Source of the DNA: Gymnorhina tibicen
Taxonomy: Eukaryota > Chordata > Aves > Passeriformes > Artamidae
Direction of reading: 5' to 3'
DNA length: 64,000 nt
Assembly (NCBI GenBank): GCA_013399875.1
Contig: VXAZ01001670.1
Span: 1,539,519-1,603,518 of the forward strand
The notes beneath the pieces were generated by a model. That model had not been told where the DNA came from. It made no database searches and saw only the letters and a program-made list of their open reading frames with translations. The translations under genes were made by a program, and so were the position numbers. This document shows positions 40,301 through 54,465 of the stretch, one piece after another; position 1 is the first letter of the stretch; the number at the start of each line of letters is the position of its first letter.

Positions 40301-41289
40301 GGAAACAGGGATTATTAACTAGCTTTTAATAGATCTTGAAAACTAGCCAGATCCCAAGGCTTAGCTGTTTCAGCTAAACACTTTAAATCAGCGTGCAAGG
40401 ACTGGGCCAGGCAGCTGAGCTCTCTGCATATTTATTCCTTTGTGTCACTCTGCTGCTGCCCTTTCCCATGTAAGAACAGTGAGGGGCAGCCACCAAAGTC
40501 CCTCTGTGCCACTTTGGGCAGGCAGACTGTGCTACTAGTCTGGTAGCAGTGGTTTGTGTTTCACCTGCATGTGGCAGAGCACAGGTAACTGTGTTGCAGT
40601 GCCCAGAGGTGCTGGTCGGTCACCTCTGCTGTCTCTCTGGGCTTTTGAATCCCTTTCTCGTTGCTTAGTTCAGTAGCCCTGCAGAAGCAGAGCTTTATAT
40701 GCTTTTATAACCATGCTTAGCTGCTGGCCTAGGAGGACACTTTGTTCCTCTGCTGCCTCCTGTCACACGTGCTGGCTCTCTGCTGTCATTTGTCCTGTCA
40801 CTGTGTACAGCCTTAACACCTCCATCCCTCCCCTCAAGAAAAATGGACCATGTCATTTCAGAGCCTGGAACTGTCACCAAACTTGGGAAGAAATGAAACT
40901 CTCTGACACTATCTTTGAGATGTCAATGAGTTGCATTACTTAATTCTGGCCAGGATGTGCAGTGAAAATCATTCCAGTTGCACATGTCCTGTACAAGACT
41001 TTTCACATATTTTTACATTTATAGAAAACAATCTTTGAGCAAACAAGCTTTATGTCATGAGTGTCCCCATGTCAATTTTTTTTTATGCTGGCACACTCAA
41101 CACACAACTCATTCTTCTTAACCAACACACACACAAGTTATTTACATACTGCATGGATGCCTCCCTTAGAGTTAAAAGAACTCAAAGCATCTGAGCAAAT
41201 TCCACCATAAAAGCTGCTAACTTACTAACTTACATGTGGCCTAAAAAAACTTCACAGTGCACCTTTAACCATACAGTTTCACTACAGGA

Positions 41290-41365
41290 TTTACTGCAGG
41301 ACTCGAACCTGCAATTTCTGGGTTTTACCACTGGATGGGACTCGAACCAATTGTTTCTACGAAAG
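41290..41365 (-). other. tRNA-like region with two perfect B-box motifs
   Basis: On the minus strand GGTTCGAGTCC, a perfect Pol III B-box (consensus GGTTCGANTCC), occurs at 41309-41299 and again at 41348-41338, 39 bp apart. The first sits in a perfect TPsiC arm (GCAGG, loop TTCGAGT, CCTGC at 41312-41296). Between them CCAGTGGTAAAA resembles a tRNA D-arm/A-box. No acceptor stem or 5-7-5 anticodon arm can be folded, so it is not a working tRNA gene. It may be a tRNA-derived relic or an isolated TFIIIC-type site. Confidence 0.5.
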
Positions 41366-42551
41366 GGGACCTGAAACATCGGAACAACCACCCTGTAATG
41401 ACTGCGTTGCTGAGTGTTCTTGAAGCACCCATGGTGCTCACCGTGCCATCATGGCCAAATAGTTATATGACTTTATATGAAGCCTGTAAAGGACTTCTGT
41501 TTACTCAGTAGAATGAGCTACATAAAGTAGAAGCTATATTAGACTTGTTACTATAAATTTTAGCATCCCTCACCTAAAATGGTCCTAGGTCAGAGGTTTC
41601 AAACCAAACAGGTCTGGTTGTCAGTGTGATTCCTCACAGCAGTGTGAGATGAGAATAATCTCTTCACATCTGTGCGCACACTGGTAATTGATATTTGATT
41701 TTGTTCATCCTGCAAGAAAAATAAAATTCCATGAAGAGCTGGTGGTCATTTTTATGCAGGTCTGAACACCATCATGTGGCAGAATTTGCCTCACGAGAAG
41801 GCACTGAAACTATGCAATGACCTCAGCTTTCCTGAATGCTGCCTCATCTGTGCAGAGCAAAAACCTTCCTGCCCAGGTTTGTGTGCAGGAGTTTTGTCAG
41901 CAAAGATTTTGCCTCTTCAATTACTCAAGAGGAGAAAGTAGGGGGTTGAATTGTGAGGTACTGCTTGTCTCTTTGCTCTGCAGCTTGCCTCATCTCACAT
42001 AAAACATCGGCTGCCTTGTTGGGTTGGAAGGTGCTGAACTCTATGTTGTCCTTAGGACCACATCTCTGCCAGGGGAATTGCTTTAGGTGAGGTATCAGCA
42101 ATAGAAGACCTGGACTGAGTTATTTTGTCCCTAGTTCCTGTTTGGCTACTTATCAGGCTTGTCTGAATCCACTGATCAATACTAGGGCATAGGATGCAAA
42201 AAAAAAATCCTATGGGAGTATCTAGAGAGCACAGTACTTGGGGGTAATGGTCTTACGACAGTTCATGAACTACACTATTGAGGATGTTAAGTCAGGGGAA
42301 CACTGCTTGAGGGAAAGGATTCCTGCTTTTGCAGGACTGTTCTAGAGCCATTAGTCTCAGTTATACTTCACTTGGCAGAGTGATGCCTGGAACATTTTAT
42401 ATTCCAAGTCTCTGAGTCTGACTGTTTCTCAAAGGCCCAAGAAAGAGTCTTGTAGTCAGACACTGAAGAAAACCACTATTTGTTACATCATTAGCAAGCT
42501 GCTTTGGATTGTTGTTGCCCATAAATGTTTCCACTTGTTTTCCCTTCCCAG

Positions 42552-42852
42552 AACCTTCCACTGGTTTGACCTGACAGCTGTGCCACTGAGAAAGTCTCTC
42601 TTTAGCCAGCTGCTAGAAAAGAGAGAGCTTGTCTGGTGCCCTCTGATGCCCGGTGCTCTACTGTACCAGGCACCCTCTGGAGACTGGCCTACAAAGCAAT
42701 GTGGGCTGGTCAGCACCAAGACATCTCTCACTTCAGCTGTAGTGGAACCTAGTGTGATACTGGATGACAAGTCTCCATTCTCCACAGTTGCTTCCAACAG
42801 CTTTTCAGAAATTCCAGAGGAAACTGCTGAGTATGATTGTAAATTCTCATAA
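42552..42852 (+). CDS. NOXRED1: Terminal exon resembling NOXRED1 C-terminus; rest not found
   Basis: A 301-base exon begins after a strong polypyrimidine tract and CAG acceptor at 42551. It reads as one open frame of about 99 codons to TAA. Its start, TFHWFDLTAVPLRKSLFSQL, closely resembles the segment [20 protein letters not shown] that I recall from the C-terminal part of human NOXRED1 (NADP-dependent oxidoreductase domain-containing 1). Position and strand, between VIPAS39 and SAMD15, are as expected for that gene. The remainder of the exon diverges. The NADP-binding Rossmann fold and catalytic region are encoded upstream in the family, and I could not find any such exon between VIPAS39 and here. 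It is either a relic of a lost gene or a gene whose other exons are too diverged or hidden in the gap. Confidence 0.6.
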
Positions 42853-44133
42853 ACCATAATGAAGCTCACAAGGAATGCTTTGCTGAGATCTCATCCGTCA
42901 TGGGACTAAGTGGTGCAAGAACCAGCACTGTTAACTCTCAGACTCTTTAAACTATTCCAGCCAATAACCCTATGTACACATTTTCTTCTATGAGTTTCAC
43001 TCTCTACACTGCTCAGCAAACTTGCTTATCCCTGGTTGCCTGAGCTTTTCTATTTTTTTTTGTCTGACTTTGCTTATTACATAGTCTGCTTGGCCTATGA
43101 GCTGCTTCAGTTTTATAGTGTTTCTATTGCAACTTCAATACAAAACTGAACTACAAAACCAAATTACAGTTATTTTGTAGTGGCTACAGCTTCAGTGTAA
43201 CAAACAAAACAGGATCGGGCCCAGTCTTTTTTTGTTGTATTTTTTTATTCCCCATGGGGGATCTCGAGAAAGCCACTGAATCTTGACAACATGCTAATGA
43301 TTTAGTCAGGTGTGCTCTTTCTGTTGAGCCAGGCTTTTATCAGCACTTATTTCTACTTCCTTGCTGTTGATAATGCATCCCACCCTCACCACCACAGACT
43401 GTATGATATGTCCTTCAAGGAAAAAGGAGGTAACTGGATACTCTGTTCAAATCTACCTGGGACAAAGCAATTTTTATTCCCTAAATTCTCTAGTTCAGTA
43501 TTCTTTTATACTTTCTGCCACCCTCTATCATGTGTTTCAGTACTGTTTACCATGATAAAACATGGCCTGCCTGGTTTTTCCCCACAGGAAATCATTTGTG
43601 TGGTGAGGCCAAGGATTAGTTATGCATGTTGCACCTAGACCCCTTGCTTAATTATGATTGTTGACAGCAGCTGTCACCACACCTGTACACCAGTTATTGT
43701 ATATGCCATTTATCTTACATCTGGGCTTCAGAGCAAGCCCAGTCTGCAGACACTGAAGCCTGGGAGAACTATTTACTTGAGCATCTGGGAAGTTCTTATC
43801 AGTTGCTTGTGCTTAAAATATGCCTATGATTGTTTTTTAGTCTTTTTTAATCAACTGTGAAGCAGAAGTAAAAGACAGACAATGCTACAGTCTGTTCTAC
43901 AACCTCCACTTCACTTGGTTCCTGTAAGCAAATGAAGGATTGCAGAAAAGAGACAATGTGGGAAGGGGTTTGGTGTAAACAAATGTCTAAGAGCTGCAGT
44001 GGCAGTGCAGTGCAAAATTTTTTGTAATTGTGAAAAGGTGGAACTGTACCTCTGAACAATCTGCAAGGTAATGAGCATACAGTCTGCTGTGGCTGCTGGG
44101 CTTCTTACAAAGGCAAAAGTGCAGCATGAGTCT
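42853..44133. other. Spacer between convergent NOXRED1 exon and SAMD15
   Basis: No further coding signal is seen. It probably holds the 3' UTRs of both flanking transcripts. Minus-strand AATAAA hexamers occur at 43473-43478 and 43244-43249. Confidence 0.55.
43473..43478 (-). terminator. Candidate SAMD15 poly(A) signal
   Basis: The minus strand reads AATAAA about 655 bases past the SAMD15 stop. A second hexamer lies at 43244-43249. Neither can be preferred without transcript data. Confidence 0.35.
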
Positions 44134-47343
<3,210 letters not shown>

Positions 47344-47620
47344 TTCCTGGAGGTGCGCCCCGTCCTCCCTTCCGCCACTCCCTCCCTGCTGTCAGCGTGC
47401 AACGCCGCCCGCGCCCCGCGGCTCTGCAGAACTAAATGTTGATTGGCTGCGTTGTCGAGGGGGGAGGCTGAGGGATGAGCACGGAGGCGCCACCATCTCC
47501 CTGCGGCCTGCCTCACACGCACTCGCTCGGGTGTTTCCGTCCCCCCCCCCGCTCGGGTGTTTCCGGCCGCCCCGCTCCGGCCCCGCTCGGGTGTTTCCGG
47601 CCGCCTGCCGAGTCGTGCCC
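47344..47620. promoter_or_regulatory. Bidirectional CpG-rich promoter of SAMD15 and TMED8
   Basis: The two start codons face away from each other less than 300 bp apart. The interval is CpG-rich, and the CpG-rich block extends over both first exons (about 46.8-48.0 kb). No TATA box is seen. Shared regulation is inferred from this layout. Confidence 0.8.
47525..47599. repeat. Three copies of GCTCGGGTGTTTCCG upstream of TMED8
   Basis: The 15-mer is exact at 47525-47539, 47551-47565 and 47585-47599; the latter two are followed by GCCGCC. Spacing is 26 and 34 bp. The array ends 22 bases before the TMED8 start codon, so it probably lies in the 5' UTR or core promoter. Confidence 0.9.
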
Positions 47621-50600
47621 ATGTCGGACGCGCTCTCCGCCGCCGCCGGCTCCCGCTCCGAGCCTCCGGGCGGCGACACCACGCCCCGGGGCCCCGCAGG
47701 TATGGGCAGGGCAGGGGGCAGCCCGGGGGCGCGAGTTTAGCGTTGGCCTTATGGGGAGAGTTTCCTTTACGTGATGGATTTGCTCGTTTCTGCCGGAGAA
47801 GCCGTGTTTCCGCGGTGGCAGCTCCCTTCGGTGGCAGTGCGGTGCCCGCTGCGGAGAGCAGCGCCTCGGGTGCCGCTCGCGGTGCCGGCTGTGCCGGGGC
47901 TGTGCGGAGAGGGGCGGGCTGTGGTCTCTGCGCGACTCGGCCGCTCGGGCGCCTGGAATTGCAGCAAGAGTTCCTCCCGGTGCGGTGGGAAGAGCGAGGA
48001 TTGATGGAGGTTTGTGCTTTCCCCCGTGAGAGAGGCCCGGTCTAGCCTGGAGCTAGACTGTGCCGTGGGCTGCGTGCCCCTGGGCTGGAGCTGCCTCCTT
48101 CCCGCCACGACTCTCGGGAATGGCCAGCGGCTCCAAGGGGCATCAGCGACCTGCAAAAGCTGGAACTTGTCCGTGCCCCGTTCCCTGCTTTAATGCGATC
48201 GGAGAGCAGCGCTCTGGGGCGCGTACTGCAGTCGTATGGGGACAGAGCTTTCCCTGAGTTCAGCAGACTCGGTGAAGACCAGGAGCCATCTTTATAGACA
48301 GTCCTTTTAGCACTGACCTAGGAGTTTCCATCTCGTCAGTGCCCTTTGTGAACTGCTGCATGATTGCTTTTTCCAGGGCTTTGTCAGCTCAGCTTTACAT
48401 GATGAAATTTGGCCTTGTTCTGTCCTTCTAAAGCTAGGATTAGTAGTTCCTGAATGAACCCTGCTTCTGAGAATGGCTTTACACCAAAAACATGCATAGG
48501 TTTTTGTTCTCCCTTTCCTAGGGTTGAGGCCATTAAAAATCTTTGTTCTGCAAGGTTCTAGATACAGCTCATAACATGAAAAACTGGTTGGCACAGCTCT
48601 TTGTTCCACAGCCGTGTGACCTTGTCAACATTTGAGTGCTGGCTGCAGTTTTTGTTCTTGTCAGTGTATTATAAACACCAACATTTATTTCACCTTCTCT
48701 TCGTATATTCTGTTTGTCGTTAGAAAATGAAGACTCAGCCCAAAAGACAGAGCCTGCAGATCAGCTAGTTGATTCTTTGGAGTCCAGTACGTCGCAGAGC
48801 GGGTAGGAAAACCTTATTGTGTGTTGTGGCCCACATGCGTGACAGTCTTTCACTCCTGTGACCTCTTCCGTGTGGCAGTTTGTTCTGTGCAGGTAAAAAG
48901 AAGGGGCTGGAGACTGGATTGTCTGCTTTGGGACAGTATATACTGGAATCAGTACGGGAGGGCCTGTTCTTACAGGCTTTAAGGTTGTTTTAAAGCTTGT
49001 GAAGTGTACTTCATGGCTCAGCTATTCAAATCACAGAGTCATTCAGCTTGAAAGAAACCCTGCGAGGTTTTATAATCCATTATAAGAGCTAGTACATTTT
49101 CAGGGGAAAATTTTCCATATCCTGTCTGAAGGATACTTCAGTAATTGAGCATGCCTACTGCCTATAAATCTGGTGGAAGCTGTATAAGAAAATACCTTTT
49201 ACTATTTTCTTGACAGTGTTTTGGCTTTTTTCTTTATTGTTTGTTTTCTGTGTCTCACCATTAATGCTGCTGATCAACTCTGTTATGAGGTGTTTGGCTT
49301 CTTGGTACCTGCTGGGCATGTGGTGTTTGTAGCCAAGTAATTTCACTGTTTAGAAGCACTAATACTGTGCAGTGAAGTTTCATTTGCTGTTATATGTTTG
49401 TTGCACAGGATACAATTTCAGAAATGTGTGCGTTAATTACAGTAAGTAAACCACAACTTCATCAAAAAGATGCAAAAATCCAGGGAAAAAAACCTCACAT
49501 CAAACGACCCTTCTTATTAAAACAGCAGTTTGATGCCCTCTTGGTTTGATGCTGCTGATATCTCTATCAACCTTCCTGACTATAAATGAGTTCTTCCATC
49601 TTTTTATTATATTCCCTAATTTTCTTTAAAGAGAATAATACAGACCGTGAGCAAAATGGCCAAAGTAGATGATGGATACTTGTGGACATTACCTATTAAT
49701 GTTCATTTGTCTGAATTTAGATCTTCTTTGAAAGGGATGGAGATGGTCCAAAAGGTTTGTGTGAGGAGGAGTCAGCTGAACTCTGTCTTTGTAAGTCTGC
49801 TTGTAAAGCTTGTGTAGCTCTTCCTAATCTTTCAGTGAGACTCTTGTGTATCAGTGGTATCTAGAGGAAAAAATTCCCAAGCTGTAAGCTTCTGTGTTGA
49901 TGGAGAGCTTTTTGAGCAGATGTGTGCACCTATGGTAGCAAATGACCAAATAGTCCATCTAGGTGTGTTCATGCAACTACTAAACTAAAATGCAAATGGG
50001 CTGGAAAACAATAGCATGGAAGTCCGAGAATTCTTCCTTTAAAAAATTGTTGCCACAAAGTGTCCCTTCTTATCTTGTCCATCTGCTGCCATTTTGTGAA
50101 CCTGCTGTTCATCTCGTTTGAGCTGTTTTTACAGACCTTCTGGTCTATTGTGCCTATTCTAGGAAAGGAAATCACCGTTGAGAGAATGTAGGTAAAAAAT
50201 GGCTTTGTTACTGGATAGATTCTGTAGTGCCATAGGAGTAACGTTTTGAAAACAAAAGCCACATTTGCCCTGTTAAAGTCTTCTCTGTGGATGCAGAATG
50301 TGTCTTAATTGAGCTGTGTATATTTTATTTTAATTATTCCAAACTATACTGATGGTCTGCTTCCTTGCTAATGAGAATATTTCTCATTTCTGAAAGGAGA
50401 CATTTGAAGAAATGCATGTTTTTTCCATTAATGCTGTGTTATTATGTTTCTGATCCTTTAGAGCAAGGCAGTTGACATGGTTTTATAGTGCTGTGAGAAG
50501 GTTTTGGTTTTCAAAAGCGCAAATGTTTCTATTCTTGTTTAATACTAGGTTGCTTCTCATAGAAGTTTCACATACATAATGAGAGCATTACAGAGGACAC

Positions 50601-53600
50601 TCTTCTGGCATCTGAGTTCATTTGGGATGATAAGTCCAGCTATAGACAACATGCAGCAATTGTTTTTCAATATAATTTAGAAGAAAACCCTCAACAGAGA
50701 ATAAGTGCCAAAGATGTTTCCTTTCTTGCCCATTCTTTTCCTGCTATGTACCATTCTTATTGTTTTAGCATGTCCATTTTCTTTTGTTACAGTGCAGTAC
50801 TTGGACCTCTTTGCTTAAGTTACTGTGCTGCCCCTTTGTATTTCTTACTGCTTGCTTATCTGTGGATTGTATTTGAATATGGCAGAGAGACACCTGGGTG
50901 CTCTCTGTATCTGTTGGGATTGCTAGTAGGAAAGGCATAATGAGCGACTTCAATAGATGGCATTCTCAGGATGGCTGTCAAAATTGTTCTGAATTCTTTC
51001 ACTGATCCAGTTGACCTCTGATAGAGTATACAGATGCCATGCAGTAGCTGGAATAAAAGAAGTTGTCCTTTCTTGGGCAGAAAAGTTGCTACTGATGTCT
51101 GTCCTTCATACAGTGTCGGTGAGCCAGCATGCTGTAGGGTGAGTGCAATGCGTTTCTGCCATCTAAAGGACAGTAAATCCCACTGAAGTTGCTCCCCCTG
51201 GCTCACAGGGAAGGTAGTCATGCAGAGATGGCAGGACTGGAGTGGGCAGGGGTTCTTTGTCCAGTTGGCAGGTGCTGACCATAGAAGCTTGTTCCTTCAG
51301 TTCATTTGAATTTGAGTTCCAGAGCAGTGATTCTTGTGCTGGCTGTGCCCTGGGTGCAAATGCTGAATTGTACTGCTCTCTTCCTCCAAAAGGTCACAGA
51401 TTGGGGCACACCTGTGTGTGGGCACAACAGAGCATTCAAAGGAAGAAGCTGGCACTCTGGAGGACCAGAAAGTGGCTGAACTAGAAGAGAAGCTGCCTGA
51501 CCAAATCCAGTCTCTCAAAAAGGTAGATGGATGTTTCTTATTTCTGAGAACAAAGAACAACAGTTCTCCCACCCTACTACCGTGCTTACTGCAATGGGTC
51601 TGAGGCTTTAAGGGTTGTGTTAAGATAAAAGTAATATTAACATAGAGTTACATTTTTTCCTATACATTAGTGGGAGATAAATGGTATCAGTCTAATTTGC
51701 AAAGTCCCTCTTGTGTCTTCGGCTAGTCCTTGCTTCCTTGCTCGCTGAGGCTTCAAGGTAATTCTCACCTTCTGCTCTTTATCTGGTGCTTCTGGAAATT
51801 CCGTTCTTGCAGATTTATGGAAGAAGGAACTGAAAGTCCCTTGTTTCTTCTTGTGAGCAGCCAATTTGTTTGCCTTACAGGTAGTCAGGAAAACCTGTGC
51901 AAGTGACACCCAGTTCAGGACCTGAGTTTGCATATATGAGGAGAGAGGCCCTAGTGAACCAGATGGACATCTAATTAGGATGCAGCAATGACAGTTTGAT
52001 TGTGGCTATAGTCTAGATGCACACAGAGCTGAAGGGCTTTCCCTAGAGAGATTGTGTTGGGAATTCTTTCCAAGAATAGTCAGCTAAATCTATAAGGCTG
52101 TTGCTTTGTTGAGGGGTGACAATTAACTGTGATGCAAGTGCAAAAAATGTGCCTGCTCAGGGATTCCTGGGGAGGCCAAGGGGAGTGTAATTTGTGACAC
52201 TAATGCAGCATTTGACTTCAAAGTTCATTACTTTGTTGCAGTGGGGGAAACAATGCTGAGAGGTGTCTCAGAGCTAGCCTACACTAATGATAGAAGCTTC
52301 TGTAGGTCTGACTTGGTTTCATAAAAATGCCTGAATTACTAATGAGTTGTTTCAAATCCAGACAGAGACTTTTTAACCAGGATGGTCTTTGTGACAATAT
52401 TTTTTATGTGCTTTGTGCAGGAAGCTGTTTCTCGGGTAACCAACTACCATGTACCTCAGGGAGTAGGGGATATAGTCATGATTCAGTCTGATCACACTGG
52501 TGCTGTGGATATCCTTTCAGCTGAGCTGGAGACTGCAGATCTCCTTGGAGAGCAGAGGAAAGGTGAGTCCTGAAGGCAGAACTGTGGGTAATTTTTAAGT
52601 GCCTGCCCTGGCTAGAAGAGCAGAGACTGTCCTGGAGACACTTCTAATTCCTGCTGGAAATTTGGGCTCCTGGCTAGTGAGTGGAAAAACTTCACATCTG
52701 GAGCTTCTGGGAGCAGGCCCCTTAGCAGAAATAGCTTCACTGTTTTCAGGTAACAGTTTGTCAGTAGTGAAAAGTCATGTAAGCCTGTGATCGTTTCCCT
52801 TGTCTCAGTTCAGCCTCCCCCTCTGGCTGCACCCACCATGTGGACCACTGAGAAGATGAAGGAATTCAAAGCCAAGATGGGAAAGGAGAAGAATGGCCGG
52901 ATGGTGGTGAAGCGAGGCGAGGTGGTGACAGTCCGTGTGCCAACCCATCCTGATGGGAAATGCATTTGCTGGGAGTTTGCTACGGATGACTACGACATTG
53001 GGTTTGGAGTCTATTTTGACTGGACCACAGTTACTAGCACTGCTATTACTGTTCAGGTCAGTGAATCCAGTGATGAGGAGGATGAAGAAGAAGATGAGGA
53101 AATTGAAGGTTAGTGCAGATCTTATAAAGGTTAATTTGTGGTGCTTGTTGCCATGCTGCTGAGAGTATCTGTCAGATGCTATAATTTCCATCTACTTTGT
53201 TTAGAAAGCCCATTTGCTATCTCTGTAGCCTTTTGGGTTCTTGGTTAGAGTGATAAAAAAGCATTTGGCTCTTCCTGCTTCAGGATATGTCAATGGCTGT
53301 CCTCTCCAAGAGCATTCTTAAAATTGAACACATTGAAAAATAAAATCAGAATTCACTCAGTCAACTTCTAGCTGATAAAAAGATTAAAGTCTGAAATTTT
53401 AACCTGACTGTTTTTCTTAGACTCTTAGACTGAGAAATTTCTGCTGGTGAGTGCAGGCAAAAAGATTTTGTTTTGGGGTGGTTTTTTTTGGGGGGGGAGG
53501 GAGGGTGTTTGGTGTTTTGTTTTGGTTTTGTTTGGTTTTGGTTTTTGTTATTGTTTTTTTTGGGGGGGTAGTGGGGTTTTTTGGCTGTTGTTTGTTTGGG

Positions 53601-54465
53601 GGTTTGTTTTGCTTGTTTTTTGTTTTTTTCTTGTTTTCTTTTTTCCCCAGTACATCAGTAGCTCCTTCTGACTGTATTTTAAATGTTTGCTACCTGTGTC
53701 ACTGTACTTGGGAAACACACAGCGATGTTGCCTGTTCTGTGGTTTCAGTGTATGTGTGACCGGTGTAGCTGGGAGGTTGGTGTCTTGAGTTTTGCAGGCC
53801 CTGTAAGCAGGGGTAGGTTCCTGTATGAGGAATCCTCTTACAGAGAAGTGAATTGAGGACATAGACTCTATGAGGTAACAGCTAAGAGCTTTCCTGCCTC
53901 TCTTTGCTTCAAGTCTATATCATGGGACTGCTGTTGTGTGTATAAAAGCAGTGAGGTGTCTAAAAGGTAAGAGAGGAGACTCGGCTCGCAGTCTAGTAAA
54001 TGCTGTCCCATCAGTATTCCCAAAGTAAGTGGTTCTTGGTATGACCTTCGTTATGATAAGGAAGACTGGACTTTGTGGGATTTACTTGCAGAAACGTCAG
54101 ACGAGATGCTCTGGGTAATGCTATCGCAGTTAGCCTTCCATATAGCTGCATGTCTGTGTTGCATTCTGGTCTCGTTAGTCTTTTTCTGGATTATGTAGTG
54201 GCTTAACTGGTTCTGGCCTACTTACTTGTCTCCTTTCTCCCATTCAGGACTGTCCCCTGTAGGTGACGTGGAGCGGGGTTCCAAAAGCTATCTGCGGAAC
54301 CGCTATGGAGAGATCATGCCTGTGTACCGCAGGAACAGCCACCGGGAGGTACAGGCAGGCAGCCATGAGTACCCGGGCGAGGGCATCTACCTGCTGAAGT
54401 TTGATAACTCGTACTCTCTGCTCCGCAATAAGACTCTGTTCTTTCACGTCTACTACACCAGCTGA
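47621..54465 (+). CDS. TMED8: TMED8, GOLD-domain protein
   Basis: Six exons: 47621-47699, 48724-48802, 51393-51522, 52421-52562, 52809-53108 and 54248-54465. Introns are GT/AG and in phase, giving 315 residues (human about 325). Exons 1-3 encode a poorly conserved acidic/Ser-rich N-terminus (exon 3 is least certain; it is supported by phase and open frame). Exon 4 has the family block [20 protein letters not shown] and [13 protein letters not shown]. Exons 5-6 form the GOLD domain ([20 protein letters not shown], acidic insert [13 protein letters not shown], then [20 protein letters not shown] and a final [11 protein letters not shown]). No signal peptide or membrane helix is present, unlike true p24/TMED cargo receptors; the family is nearer to cytosolic GOLD proteins such as ACBD3. 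Its precise role is not established. Confidence 0.95.
49030..49080 (-). repeat. Probable CR1 terminal scrap
   Basis: The + strand reads ATCACAGAGTCATTCAGCTT then GAAAGAAACCCTGCGAGGTT. This resembles the reverse complement of a CR1 end (consensus form: ATCATAGAATCATTNAGGTTGGAAAAGACC). It is short and diverged. Confidence 0.45.
53463..53645. repeat. GT-rich low-complexity tract with G-runs
   Basis: About 180 bp are almost only T and G on the + strand, with G8, G7 and several G4-5 runs between T-runs. It lies in the last TMED8 intron. The RNA would be G/U-rich with G-quadruplex potential. Confidence 0.9.

Larger units (their letters stand above)
39726..42551. other. Spacer where upstream NOXRED1 exons would be expected
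   Basis: I read this stretch on the + strand for the NOXRED1 Rossmann-fold and dehydrogenase blocks and found none. It contains a minus-strand CR1 piece, a pair of tRNA-like B-box motifs at 41.3 kb, and otherwise unremarkable DNA. Confidence 0.55.

Noticed and set aside
41290..41365. Functional tRNA gene, or retroviral primer-binding site
   Set aside because: No acceptor stem, anticodon arm or CCA-matching TGG primer site can be placed, and no LTR lies beside it.
43312..43638. 108-codon frame between the NOXRED1 exon and SAMD15
   Set aside because: No domain, no credible splice context and no resemblance to NOXRED1; AT-rich chance frame.
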